From: a bacterium
Lineage (GTDB): Bacteria > SZUA-79 > Acidulodesulfobacterales > Acidulodesulfobacteraceae
Length of the DNA stretch: 64,000 nt
Assembly (NCBI GenBank): GCA_021845685.1
Contig: JAJZVN010000002.1
Location: 113,885 to 177,884, forward strand
Direction of reading: 5' to 3'
Positions 36,366-44,811 of this stretch are shown in pieces. Under the pieces are notes generated by a model, which was not told where the DNA came from, searched no databases, and saw only the letters and a list, made by a program, of their open reading frames with translations. Each line of letters begins with the position of its first letter. The stretch's first letter is position 1. The translations under genes and the position numbers were made by a program.

Positions 36366-36481
36366 AATTTTATTTGTTAAAATATTTTATATTAATTATA
36401 TATTTATCTCTCTTGAATATTAATCTTAAAATTTAATTGGAATTTTATTTGTTAAAATATTTTATATTAATTATATATTTA
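36366..36481. repeat. 41-bp direct repeat upstream of motE
   Basis: Two identical 41-bp copies at 36366-36406 and 36441-36481, each starting AATTTTATTTGTTAAAATAT, separated by 34 bp in the fliJ-motE gap. The sequence is A/T-rich; it may be a recent local duplication. Confidence 0.9.
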
Positions 36482-36557
36482 AATTATATTTAAGTCAAAA
36501 GCATCAGATAAATAATATTATTTTATATAAATTTTTTATAATTAGAATATGGATATT

Positions 36558-37004
36558 TTAATTTTGTTCAGTGTTATATTTATTTGATGTTAAATCATTT
36601 AGTATCATTTCTTCTTTTTTAATTAAATTTAATTTATCAATAGCAAGATATTTATCCTTCAATTTTTTTATTTTTTCAAATTCTATTTTGGATTGCAACA
36701 AATATAATCTTTTTTTTTCTAATTCTTTTTCAATAATATCCTTTTCTCTAAGCGTCGTATCTAAACTATTCATTAATCCTTGATATCCGCTTTCTAAAAT
36801 CAAAAAATCATTAATAGATGAAATGCCTGAAGCATTCTTTGAATAGTTTAATTTAAAGTCTTCTATTTTATTTTTAATATTATTTATATTCAAATTAATT
36901 TTAATATATTCTTTTTGAACTTTTGAAAATTCAACATAGGATTTATCTTCTATTAATTTTCTATACTCTAAAATGTTATTAAATTTAAACGGCATTATTT
37001 TCAA
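36558..37004 (-). CDS. fliJ: Flagellar export protein FliJ
   Basis: A 148-residue all-helical coiled-coil protein opening MKIMPFKFNNILEYRKLIEDKSYVEFSKVQKEY, the FliJ N-terminal pattern, with a KKLKDKYLAIDKLNLIKKEE C-terminal region. FliJ is the stalk of the export ATPase. Unusually its ATPase partner fliI is not adjacent or anywhere in the window. It lies between fliK (40-bp gap) and motE. Confidence 0.82.
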   Translation of the reverse strand: MKIMPFKFNNILEYRKLIEDKSYVEFSKVQKEYIKINLNINNIKNKIEDFKLNYSKNASGISSINDFLILESGYQGLMNSLDTTLREKDIIEKELEKKRLYLLQSKIEFEKIKKLKDKYLAIDKLNLIKKEEMILNDLTSNKYNTEQN

Positions 37005-37044
37005 GCCTTTAGTTTAAATCTATAATTATATTTAAATACAAAAC

Positions 37045-39009
37045 TTAAACAAAATAATCAATAATAGAATTTGCGCGGAGTATTGGCAATATGCCGTTAT
37101 TTATTACATCGCCTGCCAATGCGCCGGTATTCCCGTTATTTGAAGCTGAAGTATAATTTTTGCCGCTGTTTTCTGAATTTTCGGCATTTGCATTATCTCT
37201 GCCGCTGTTATTAAATCCTGAACTGATATTTAAATTAACACCCGTAAATCCTTGATTTTTAAGTCCGTCAGTTAAATTAGCGGCGGAAGACTGTAAAATA
37301 GTTTTTGCTTCATTAGTCTGCGTTAAAACATTAACTGTAATTAATTTGTTTGATGTAATTGCAAGATTAATTTTAATGCTGCCGAGCGAAGCAGGTTTTA
37401 GCGTTATAACGGCAGACTGCATATTTTTCCTGAGCATAACCGACAGAGTGCTTGCCGTAATAGACCCCGGTGTTGAACTGCCGTTATCGGCATTATGAAT
37501 ATCATTATTTAAACTGGCGGATAATTCGTTTGAAAAATTAGAATCTGACCCCCCTGCGCTGCCGCCGCTGTTTGAAGATTTGGATTGGGACAGTCCGCCG
37601 TTCAATATATTAATTTCTGAGTTTTTATCATTTAATAAATTTATTTTATCTGTTTTATTTTCGCTGCCGTTTAATTTATTAGATTCTATTTTACCTTTTT
37701 CGTAAATATTGGCGGTTAAAGCCGATAATTCGGCATTGTTAAGCTGTGATTTAGAAGATGAGCCTGAATTTGAATTTATGTTTGTAATATTTCCGCTGTT
37801 AATGTTTTTGCTGTCATTTATTTTATTTTTTGCGGCATCGGTATTTGAATCAGCAGTGTTATTTGATGAATTTGCATTTATATTATTGCTACTTTTGTTA
37901 CTATTAACATTACTATTATTTTTAATATTACTATTATTAACGCTTTCATTTTTAACGGTGTCATTTATGTTATTAATTTTTTTATGTTCCAAATTATTCG
38001 TGTTTTTACCGCTGTCCGCGCTTGAAGACTTATCGGAAGGGCTATTATCGGCGGATTCGGCATTGTTATTGTTATTGTTAATAGCCGTTATATCATTTAC
38101 ATTCGTTTTGTTGATTTTATTTCCGCTATTTTTGCCGTTAGCGTTAGTGTTATCGGCAGTATTTATTGCATCATCCGTATTATTGCTATTACTATCGGTA
38201 ATTTTATGTTTGCTTATTTTGCTATTGACGGAATTTATGTTTATATCTGCACTATTTTTGGTATTAATATCATTTTTAGAATTATTATGGTTCTTACCTG
38301 TAAACTTATGTTCTGTTTCTATATTACCGCTATTAGAATTGGATATTTCTCTCGTTTTATTATGTTTACTATGTAAACTATTATCATTATTAAAAGCGGC
38401 AGCATACATATCATTTTTTTGGGATAAATTACCGTTTTGCCCAGTATTAAGCTTACTATGCGCAGGTTTATCATTATTTCCTGCGACACTGCTTGAACCG
38501 GCAGTATGCGAAGTAGAATCTAAAGCGCTTGAAGATTGCTTCTGCTCTTCGGAATGAACCGGGTCGGGATTATTTTTAATAAAATTATCTGAATTATTTG
38601 CCGAATTTTCTGAATTAATATTGCCTCTGCCATAATTATTATAATAATTATTCTGATTAGAAACAGTTGAAGCTTGTATATTGCTTATTGAACCGTTCGG
38701 ATATAAAACACTGCCCGTATATGCCGTATTTTCGGCATTAGCAGTATTATTGCCAACGTTATTTTCCAACAAATTTGCCTGCCGAAAACTATCGTTAGTC
38801 GAAGAATTATTTGAAGTAATACTTAAATAGCTATTATTGTGATTTTCTAATGACAAATTAAAATTATTCAGCATATTGCTGAATTCGGAATCGGCAGAAT
38901 TACCGATATATGCCGACAATGAATTTTGCGGCAAATTACCTTCTGCATTGTTGAAATTAGAACCGATGGTCCCTGCTCCGATTTGCAATATATTAAAATT
39001 ATTCAGCAT
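37045..39009 (-). CDS. fliK: Hook-length control protein FliK, Asn/Ser-rich
   Basis: A 654-residue protein. Residues about 60-520 are low-complexity, dominated by Asn, Ser, Asp and Lys. The C-terminal domain (about 545-625) is FliK-type: MLRKNMQSAVITLKPASLGSIKINLAITSNKLITVNVLTQTNEAKTILQSSAANLTDGLKNQGF. FliK measures the hook and triggers the FlhB switch. The opposite strand of the Asn-rich part carries a long open frame that is a codon artefact. It follows flgE and precedes fliJ. Confidence 0.92.
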   Translation of the reverse strand: MLNNFNILQIGAGTIGSNFNNAEGNLPQNSLSAYIGNSADSEFSNMLNNFNLSLENHNNSYLSITSNNSSTNDSFRQANLLENNVGNNTANAENTAYTGSVLYPNGSISNIQASTVSNQNNYYNNYGRGNINSENSANNSDNFIKNNPDPVHSEEQKQSSSALDSTSHTAGSSSVAGNNDKPAHSKLNTGQNGNLSQKNDMYAAAFNNDNSLHSKHNKTREISNSNSGNIETEHKFTGKNHNNSKNDINTKNSADININSVNSKISKHKITDSNSNNTDDAINTADNTNANGKNSGNKINKTNVNDITAINNNNNNAESADNSPSDKSSSADSGKNTNNLEHKKINNINDTVKNESVNNSNIKNNSNVNSNKSSNNINANSSNNTADSNTDAAKNKINDSKNINSGNITNINSNSGSSSKSQLNNAELSALTANIYEKGKIESNKLNGSENKTDKINLLNDKNSEINILNGGLSQSKSSNSGGSAGGSDSNFSNELSASLNNDIHNADNGSSTPGSITASTLSVMLRKNMQSAVITLKPASLGSIKINLAITSNKLITVNVLTQTNEAKTILQSSAANLTDGLKNQGFTGVNLNISSGFNNSGRDNANAENSENSGKNYTSASNNGNTGALAGDVINNGILPILRANSIIDYFV

Positions 39010-39094
39010 TTTTATATTAATTATGGTTTTATTATATATTAATTTTTATTACTTTTTTTACCGTCTATCAATTTATAAATTATTAATTTATTCC

Positions 39095-39151
39095 AAAATC
39101 ACCGATAAAAAAGTTTATACGGTATATTTCACAATCTCTATCGGTAATTTT
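39095..39151. repeat. Short inverted repeat upstream of fliK
   Basis: AAAATCACCGATA (39095-39107) and TATCGGTAATTTT (39139-39151) form arms matching in 12 of 13 positions, around a 31-bp loop. The arm sequence resembles the ends of the elements at 35652 and 45191, so this may be a short member or remnant, or a regulatory hairpin in the fliK leader. Confidence 0.6.
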
Positions 39152-39195
39152 AGATAACTTTTTGCTATGACTATATATTATAATATAATATAATA

Positions 39196-40914
39196 TTAAG
39201 GTATGGCTTGTTCAAGCGATGTCAGCATAGCATTTTCGGTTGTCAGTACTTTTGAATTAGCCACATAAGCGTTTTGCGCTATTATCATATTTGTAAACTG
39301 GGTTGAAATGTTAACATTTGATTGTTCTAACGACGAATCGGTAATATATCCGAAATTTCCCGTCTGAGCTGTCCCTATTGCAGGCTGTCCTGAAGAATAA
39401 CTCTGTGCATAAAGACTGTTGCCTTCAGATACTAAACCCGTCGGAGCAATAAAATTAGCAAGCGCTACTTGATATAAATATTTAGTCTGTCCGTTTGAAA
39501 ATAGTCCTGATATTCTTCCAGATTTATCTACCGTAAAACTTGTAAGCGTCCCGGTAGAATAACCGTCTTGAATAAATGATGTCGTCGCCGATGTTGCTGC
39601 ATACTGGGTGAGATTAGTCAAGTTTAAAGCAACATTTAAAGGCTCAGTTGCTCCGTCGGGAAGCGTAGTCGGAGAAGGGCTCACATAAGTGGGCGCATCA
39701 GTTAATGTTTGAGATGCTCCCGATGTAATCTGTCCGTTAGAATTAAAAGTAACATCCGGGGCTGTTGCAGAAAGCGACTGTCTTTGTGCCGCTGTTCCGT
39801 TAAAAGAATAATAAACATTCCAATTGCCCGCCGTTGAGGACGACGGAGCAAAAGTAACATTTAAAGGTAAGGCATTTCCTAAAGAATCATAAGTATTTAT
39901 AGTGGTAGAATAATAATCGGAAGAAGGACCCGCTATAACACCGCCTCCTGCAGTAAAACCTGTCGACGGAAGCGGCATAGCATTAGATAAATTAACAGTG
40001 TTGGTCGTCGTACTAACGCTTGCAACCGTATTTAAAAATTGGTAAGGGTCAACCGTTGAACTTGCAGCTGTTCCGTTAGCATTTATCTGTATAGAATCCC
40101 CTTGCGATATACCCGACGTACTTGTCAACCCTAATGTATTTTGCGAAACCGCAGTATTTTGAAGAATAGAACTTGTAAGAGGTTGATTTAATGTAATCGT
40201 GTTACCTGTAATAGATTTAATAGTATAAAGATTATTGGTTCCATCACCGTTGCCTATAAGAATTGAATTAGCGGCATTACCCGATGTTGCGCTAAAATTT
40301 GTGGCAGAGTTAACAGTAATAGTTGTTGACCCTGCTGCAGCCGAAGATGTAAGATAACTCCCTGCAAATGTTCCTGTTGTTGTAGTAGGAGTTGTCTGCG
40401 GCGATATAGTTGAATTAAGATTTGCCGTCAAAGTTGCAGTAGTGGTAGCTTGAGGAGCTATTGCCCCAGTGTTAAGACTTATATCAGTCGGAGAGCCTGA
40501 TGTTGCAACTCCTGAAGAATTTAGTGCATAACCCTGAACTATATTTCCGGTGGGATCTACGATATTTCCGTTATTATTTTCTGAAAATTGACCGTTTCTT
40601 GTATAATATTGAGTTCCGTTAGGAGCTTTTACAATAAAAAATCCATTTCCGTCAACAGCCATATCAAGCGGATTTGAAGTCGTTTGTAAAGCGCCCTGTC
40701 CAAATTGCTGCTGAATAGAATATAAATTTGTGCCGAGTCCTTCCTGCGAACTTGATGTTCCGCTTAAGGTTTGACTGACAAGATTTTCAAATATCGGATT
40801 GGAGCTTTTAAAACCGATAGTGTTAGAGTTTGCAATATTATTTCCTATAACCCCCAGATATGTTTGGTTGGCATTTAATCCTGAAACTGCCGTAAAAAGA
40901 GCATTGGCTGACAT
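39196..40914 (-). CDS. flgE: Flagellar hook protein FlgE
   Basis: A 572-residue protein. The N-terminus SANALFTAVSGLNANQTYLGVIGNNIANSNTIGFKSSNPIF and C-terminus GYITDSSLEQSNVNISTQFTNMIIAQNAYVANSKVL are the hook/rod family D0 helices. The DMAVDGNGFFIVKAPNGTQYYTRNGQF core is present. It is longer than the roughly 400-residue enteric FlgE, with the extra length in Ser/Thr-rich outer domains (about 150-330). It follows flgD by 76 bp. Confidence 0.95.
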   Translation of the reverse strand: MSANALFTAVSGLNANQTYLGVIGNNIANSNTIGFKSSNPIFENLVSQTLSGTSSSQEGLGTNLYSIQQQFGQGALQTTSNPLDMAVDGNGFFIVKAPNGTQYYTRNGQFSENNNGNIVDPTGNIVQGYALNSSGVATSGSPTDISLNTGAIAPQATTTATLTANLNSTISPQTTPTTTTGTFAGSYLTSSAAAGSTTITVNSATNFSATSGNAANSILIGNGDGTNNLYTIKSITGNTITLNQPLTSSILQNTAVSQNTLGLTSTSGISQGDSIQINANGTAASSTVDPYQFLNTVASVSTTTNTVNLSNAMPLPSTGFTAGGGVIAGPSSDYYSTTINTYDSLGNALPLNVTFAPSSSTAGNWNVYYSFNGTAAQRQSLSATAPDVTFNSNGQITSGASQTLTDAPTYVSPSPTTLPDGATEPLNVALNLTNLTQYAATSATTSFIQDGYSTGTLTSFTVDKSGRISGLFSNGQTKYLYQVALANFIAPTGLVSEGNSLYAQSYSSGQPAIGTAQTGNFGYITDSSLEQSNVNISTQFTNMIIAQNAYVANSKVLTTENAMLTSLEQAIP

Positions 40915-40990
40915 TTTGTTTTCTCCTGCCTAAAAAAATATTTAATTTTTTTTATTTTTTATTTAATAAATTAATAAATTAATTAATAAA

Positions 40991-41719
40991 TTAGCTGATA
41001 CCTTGAACGCTTGATAAAGGTACGGTAGTTCCGTTGTTAAGCTCAAGCTCTACCGCTCCGCTGCTTGAAGCGGTTATTCCCATCACTGTTCCGCCTGCCA
41101 TAGTTTGTGCGGTTATAGAATTGCCCGACGAATCGGAAGCGTTAACCGAGAATGAGTAATTTCCTTGAGGAGCCTGCGTCCCTGAATTAGTCATTCCGTT
41201 CCAGCTGAAACTCTGGCTGCCTGCGGTTTCTGCGCCTAAATTTGTGTTATATACAAGATTGCCTGAACTATTGTATATGTCCATTGAAGTGTTTGCTGAA
41301 TTTTGAGGAAGCGAATAAGCTAAATTAACCGTTCCGCTGCCGCCGTATTGCAAAGAATTTCCGTTTGCTTGAACGGTTTTACCGACTAAATTAACGGCAC
41401 TGCCCATTGCCGCCTGATTTTCGGAAGAAACTAAACTGCTTATAGATGTATTCATCTTGCTTAATTCATTCATAGAATTAAACTGGGCTAACTCAGAAAT
41501 AAATTGCGTATTAGACATAGGTTGAAGAGGATTTTGATTTTGAAGTTCTTTAACCATTAAAGTCATAAAAGAACTTTCGCTTATCAAATTGCTGTTGCCG
41601 GCAGCTGAAGCCGAACCATACATATTTGACGGCACTGCTGCTTGAGATGATGTCGAAGACGCGCTAGGTATTGTTGAAGCAGCGGTGGACGGCGCCCCAA
41701 AAAGAGAATTTACGGACAT
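40991..41719 (-). CDS. flgD: Hook-capping (scaffolding) protein FlgD
   Basis: A 242-residue protein: a Ser/Ala-rich N-terminus, the FlgD core ESSFMTLMVKELQNQNPLQPMSNTQFISELAQFNSMNELSKMN, a FLYWCH-free Tudor/FnIII-like region with FSWNGMTNSGTQAPQGNYSFSV, and a C-terminal MGITASSSGAVELELNNG strand pair. FlgD caps the growing hook. It leads the flgD-flgE-fliK-fliJ-motE block under a sigma-54 promoter at 41853. SD GGAGG is visible. Confidence 0.94.
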   Translation of the reverse strand: MSVNSLFGAPSTAASTIPSASSTSSQAAVPSNMYGSASAAGNSNLISESSFMTLMVKELQNQNPLQPMSNTQFISELAQFNSMNELSKMNTSISSLVSSENQAAMGSAVNLVGKTVQANGNSLQYGGSGTVNLAYSLPQNSANTSMDIYNSSGNLVYNTNLGAETAGSQSFSWNGMTNSGTQAPQGNYSFSVNASDSSGNSITAQTMAGGTVMGITASSSGAVELELNNGTTVPLSSVQGIS

Positions 41720-41852
41720 TTTATTTCCTCCATATTATTTATGAAAAATTTTCCTTTATTTATTATTTATTGTTAATTTGCGGAAAAATTTTCCTTTATT
41801 ATTTATTATTTATATTTAAATTTACGTTTACACATTATTATATTATAAATTA

Positions 41853-41868
41853 AGCAATATCCGTGCCG
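41853..41868 (-). promoter_or_regulatory. Sigma-54 (-24/-12) promoter of flgD
   Basis: On the - strand, CGGCACGGATATTGCT matches TGGCACG-N4-TTGCW at every conserved position but the first, with exact GG-N10-GC spacing. It is about 135 bp upstream of flgD. Confidence 0.8.
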
Positions 41869-41936
41869 TATTTTATTTTAACTTAAAAAAATTACGACTA
41901 TTATTATAAATATTATAAAGAAAATTACTTGAAATA

Positions 41937-42398
41937 TTATATATATTCTCTTTTTAGACAGTATTTTTTAGTTTTATCGTAAATCATCAACATTTGCAGG
42001 GAATATTTAAGAACCTCGTCAAACTTGCTTATTATTGAATCTTCTAAATATTCATGTACAATCTCATTCCTTAAATCTTTCATCGCTATTAAATCGTCTG
42101 CAGAATCTACAAAACCTCTTTTTTCGGCTCTAAACACGATATCCAATTTTGTTTCAATATTTTCAAGTTCAAGAATATCAAGACCTCTGAGAAATTTATT
42201 TATAAAAACGTCTATAGATCTGCCGAATCTGGCGCATAATGCTTCAAAAGCTTCCAATTCATTTTTTGTGTATTTATTTTTAATGCCGGTTTTATTACAT
42301 TTTTTATAAGATATATTAAGCCAATTAATTGTTTTTGTATAAATTTCAAAATTTTCTTTAAATATTTCAATGTTTTTGCTCATAATAATTTTAATCAA
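41937..42398 (-). CDS. HEPN-domain toxin (HepT-like)
   Basis: A 153-residue helical protein with the HEPN RNase motif R-x4-H: RNEIVH, Arg-110 and His-115, followed by EYLED. It is the HepT-type partner of the MNT nucleotidyltransferase encoded just upstream; the genes overlap by 8 bp. Family members are toxins neutralised by the MntA partner, which in studied systems AMPylates the toxin. The pair lies between the flgD promoter and the sigma-54 regulator gene. Confidence 0.85.
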   Translation of the reverse strand: MIKIIMSKNIEIFKENFEIYTKTINWLNISYKKCNKTGIKNKYTKNELEAFEALCARFGRSIDVFINKFLRGLDILELENIETKLDIVFRAEKRGFVDSADDLIAMKDLRNEIVHEYLEDSIISKFDEVLKYSLQMLMIYDKTKKYCLKREYI

Positions 42399-42690
42399 AT
42401 TTTATTCCCGTATGATAAATATTTTTTATAAAAGCGTTTTTGTTGATATCTTCCGTTAATATTAAATCAATTTTTCTATCTCCGAGTGCTTTTATCAATT
42501 CAACTCTAATTTTTCTTTTAATAATATTGTCAATATTATGTGATTTTATCATTATATCAATATCTCCGCCTCTTTTTAAAAGATCGGTTCTGGAACCGAA
42601 AAAAATAATTTCCGCTGCATTATCGTATTGTTTAATTATACCTATAATTTTTTCTAATTCATTTTCTTTATATCTAAGCTGCATATTCAT
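42391..42690 (-). CDS. MNT-domain nucleotidyltransferase antitoxin (MntA-like)
   Basis: A 99-residue minimal nucleotidyltransferase. The catalytic motif GS-x9-D-x-D is present (Gly-32, Ser-33, Asp-43, Asp-45) in FFGSRTDLLKRGGDIDIMIKS, with a possible third acidic residue in KIDLILTED. It is the antitoxin of the MNT/HEPN pair and overlaps the HEPN gene by 8 bp. A 5-bp simple repeat (TATCA, about 42732-42754) lies upstream. Confidence 0.86.
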   Translation of the reverse strand: MNMQLRYKENELEKIIGIIKQYDNAAEIIFFGSRTDLLKRGGDIDIMIKSHNIDNIIKRKIRVELIKALGDRKIDLILTEDINKNAFIKNIYHTGIKFD

Positions 42691-42794
42691 AATATTTCTG
42701 TTTTTTATTTTTTATATATATTATATATATTATATCATATCATATCATATCATCTATCGTTAATTCACGGCTATATACGGTTATATTATAATAT

Positions 42795-44678
42795 TTATTT
42801 ATCTTCACTTTTAAATTCTTTTAATTTATTTCTTAATGTTCTTGAAGTTATTCCAAGTAATTCAGACGCTTTATTTTTATTTCCGCCTGTTTTTTTAAGA
42901 GCTTCGCCGATTAATTTTTTTTCCATTTCTTTAATATTTAGAATATCTATTTTGTTGTATTTATTGTAATCGGCTAAATTATTTTCAATATTATAATTAT
43001 ATTTATTTATGCTGTTTATATCGGTTGTATAATTTATATCAGATACGTCAGGATTCTTATTATTATCATTAGTAATAATATTATTCTTGCCATTATTATA
43101 GTTGCTATCGTCATTAGTATTTTTATTATCGCCGATAGTATTTAAATTGTCGTCATCGGCATTATTTATATTATCTGTATTACCGACATATATTGTATTT
43201 GTATTGATAATAATATCTTTTTTATTATTTTGCCCGCCGTCGGATGTAAATAATAAGTCTAAATTATTCTCGTTGTTATTATTGCTATTCTTGCTGTATA
43301 AGCCGCTTAGCATATCTAATCTGCTCAAATGCGATATATTTAGAATATTGCTGTTTTGCGCAAGTATCACTCCTCTTTCTATTATATTTTCTAATTCTCT
43401 TACATTGCCTTTATAATCTAACGACATCAGATAATTTAAGGCATCTTTAGATATATCGTTTATATTTCTGTAATATTTTTTAGAATATTTTTTAATAAAA
43501 TAAATACTCAGGGGCTTAATATCTATTTTCCTTTCTCTCAAAGGAGGCAATTCTACTGGCAGAACATTCAGCCTGTAAAATAAATCTTCTCTAAATGTTC
43601 CTTCTTCAACCATTTTTTTTAAATCTTTATTAGTTGCAGCTATAACTCTAGTATTAATATGCACTGGACTGTCTCCTCCAACCCGGTCTATATAGTGTTC
43701 CTGAAGTGTTCTCAGAATTTTGGATTGAAGATTTTTATCCATATCTCCTATTTCGTCAAGCAGTATCGTGCCGTTATTCGCAAGTTCAAATTTTCCCGTC
43801 TTTCTGGCTGAAGCTCCTGTAAAAGCCCCTCTTTCATGACCGAATAATTCGCTTTCAAGAAGTGTAGGAACTATTGCGGAGCAATTAACGGCGATAAAAT
43901 TTCCGTTTCTCCCTGATTTATTATGCAGATATTTAGCGACAACTTCCTTTCCTGTGCCTGACTCCCCCGTTATAAGAACCGTAGCATCGGTCTGCGCTAT
44001 AATATTTATAAACGATTCTATTTTTTTCATTTTTTCAGACAAAAAAACAAAATTATTTACTTTATCGTTTATTATTTCATTCTTACTATTTTTACGTTTT
44101 TTTAGATTTATTAGATTTATTAGATTAGTTGAATTTATTAAATTATTAATATTATTATCCAAATTATTATCCAAACTGACTCCTGCATCATTGTTATCAT
44201 TGTTATCATTGTTGTCATTATTTTTTTTATTAATATCTATAGCATCTATATCCGCATCCGCTGCACTATTTTTTATAAAGTTTATGCTGCTCTTTTCATG
44301 TATAATTTTTTCTATATTTTTTATTGTGTTTTCAAGATCCGATATGCTGAACGGCTTTAAAAGATAATCTGCAGCCCCGTTTTTTATGGCTATTATTGCG
44401 CTTTCTATAGTTCCGTATGCAGTAATAATAACAAAAGGCGTATTTTCAAAGTCCTTTATTTTTTTTATTTTGTTTAAAAAGCTTACTCCGTCCATTCCCG
44501 ACAAATTTAAATCCGAAATTATCAAAAAAAAGTCATTGCTATTTTTATTTATATAATTTAGCGCATCTTCGGCAGAGGAAAAAATTTCCCCTTTCCTGTT
44601 TAATTTAGAAAGACCAAGATTCAATGCAGAACGCATATAAATATCATCATCAACAATCATTATTTTTTCTTTAAGCAT
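42795..44678 (-). CDS. Sigma-54-dependent flagellar response regulator (NtrC/FlgR/FleR type)
   Basis: A 627-residue protein. Receiver at 1-125 with acceptor Asp-56 in ISDLNLSGMDG. AAA+ domain (about 215-445) with Walker A GESGTGKE, the sigma-54 loop GAFTGA and DEIGDM. A C-terminal Fis-type helix-turn-helix (about 588-625) has GGNKNKASELLGITSRTLRNKLKE. Two Asn/Asp-rich linkers (about 143-190 and 455-575) inflate the length. It probably activates the four sigma-54 promoters and pairs with the kinase at 45504. Confidence 0.88.
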   Translation of the reverse strand: MLKEKIMIVDDDIYMRSALNLGLSKLNRKGEIFSSAEDALNYINKNSNDFFLIISDLNLSGMDGVSFLNKIKKIKDFENTPFVIITAYGTIESAIIAIKNGAADYLLKPFSISDLENTIKNIEKIIHEKSSINFIKNSAADADIDAIDINKKNNDNNDNNDNNDAGVSLDNNLDNNINNLINSTNLINLINLKKRKNSKNEIINDKVNNFVFLSEKMKKIESFINIIAQTDATVLITGESGTGKEVVAKYLHNKSGRNGNFIAVNCSAIVPTLLESELFGHERGAFTGASARKTGKFELANNGTILLDEIGDMDKNLQSKILRTLQEHYIDRVGGDSPVHINTRVIAATNKDLKKMVEEGTFREDLFYRLNVLPVELPPLRERKIDIKPLSIYFIKKYSKKYYRNINDISKDALNYLMSLDYKGNVRELENIIERGVILAQNSNILNISHLSRLDMLSGLYSKNSNNNNENNLDLLFTSDGGQNNKKDIIINTNTIYVGNTDNINNADDDNLNTIGDNKNTNDDSNYNNGKNNIITNDNNKNPDVSDINYTTDINSINKYNYNIENNLADYNKYNKIDILNIKEMEKKLIGEALKKTGGNKNKASELLGITSRTLRNKLKEFKSEDK

Positions 44679-44721
44679 TTATACTATACTCCGCTAATAA
44701 AAATTATCAGATTTAACTAAC

Positions 44722-44769
44722 ATTGCCGATATAATTCTCCGTCCGAAAGGGCGGGGATACATAGGCAAT
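44722..44769. repeat. Nested hairpin with GAAA tetraloop, likely IS200/IS605 end remnant
   Basis: Outer arms ATTGCC (44722-44727) and GGCAAT (44764-44769) enclose a GC-rich hairpin TCTCCGTCC-GAAA-GGGCGGGGA (44736-44757, nine pairs including two G-U on +). Such hairpins are typical of IS200/IS605 ends. It sits 44 bp upstream of the response regulator gene start. Confidence 0.5.
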
Positions 44770-44778
44770 CTACTTGTT

Positions 44779-44806
44779 TTGTTTTTATTTTTATTCATGA
44801 TATAAT
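44779..44806 (+). promoter_or_regulatory. Sigma-70-type promoter of the omega-RNA-like sequence
   Basis: TTGTTT (44779-44784), 16 bp, then TATAAT (44801-44806) with an extended -10 TGA just before. A start near 44812 would place the AGGTT-GAAA-AACCT hairpin at the RNA 5' end. Confidence 0.5.
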
Positions 44807-44811
44807 ATGCT

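Noticed and set aside
37709..38557. Long Leu/Ile-rich frame opposite fliK
   Set aside because: It is the reverse reading of Asn/Ser-rich repeats, where AAT/AAC codons become ATT/GTT. Composition explains it and fliK has clear family domains.
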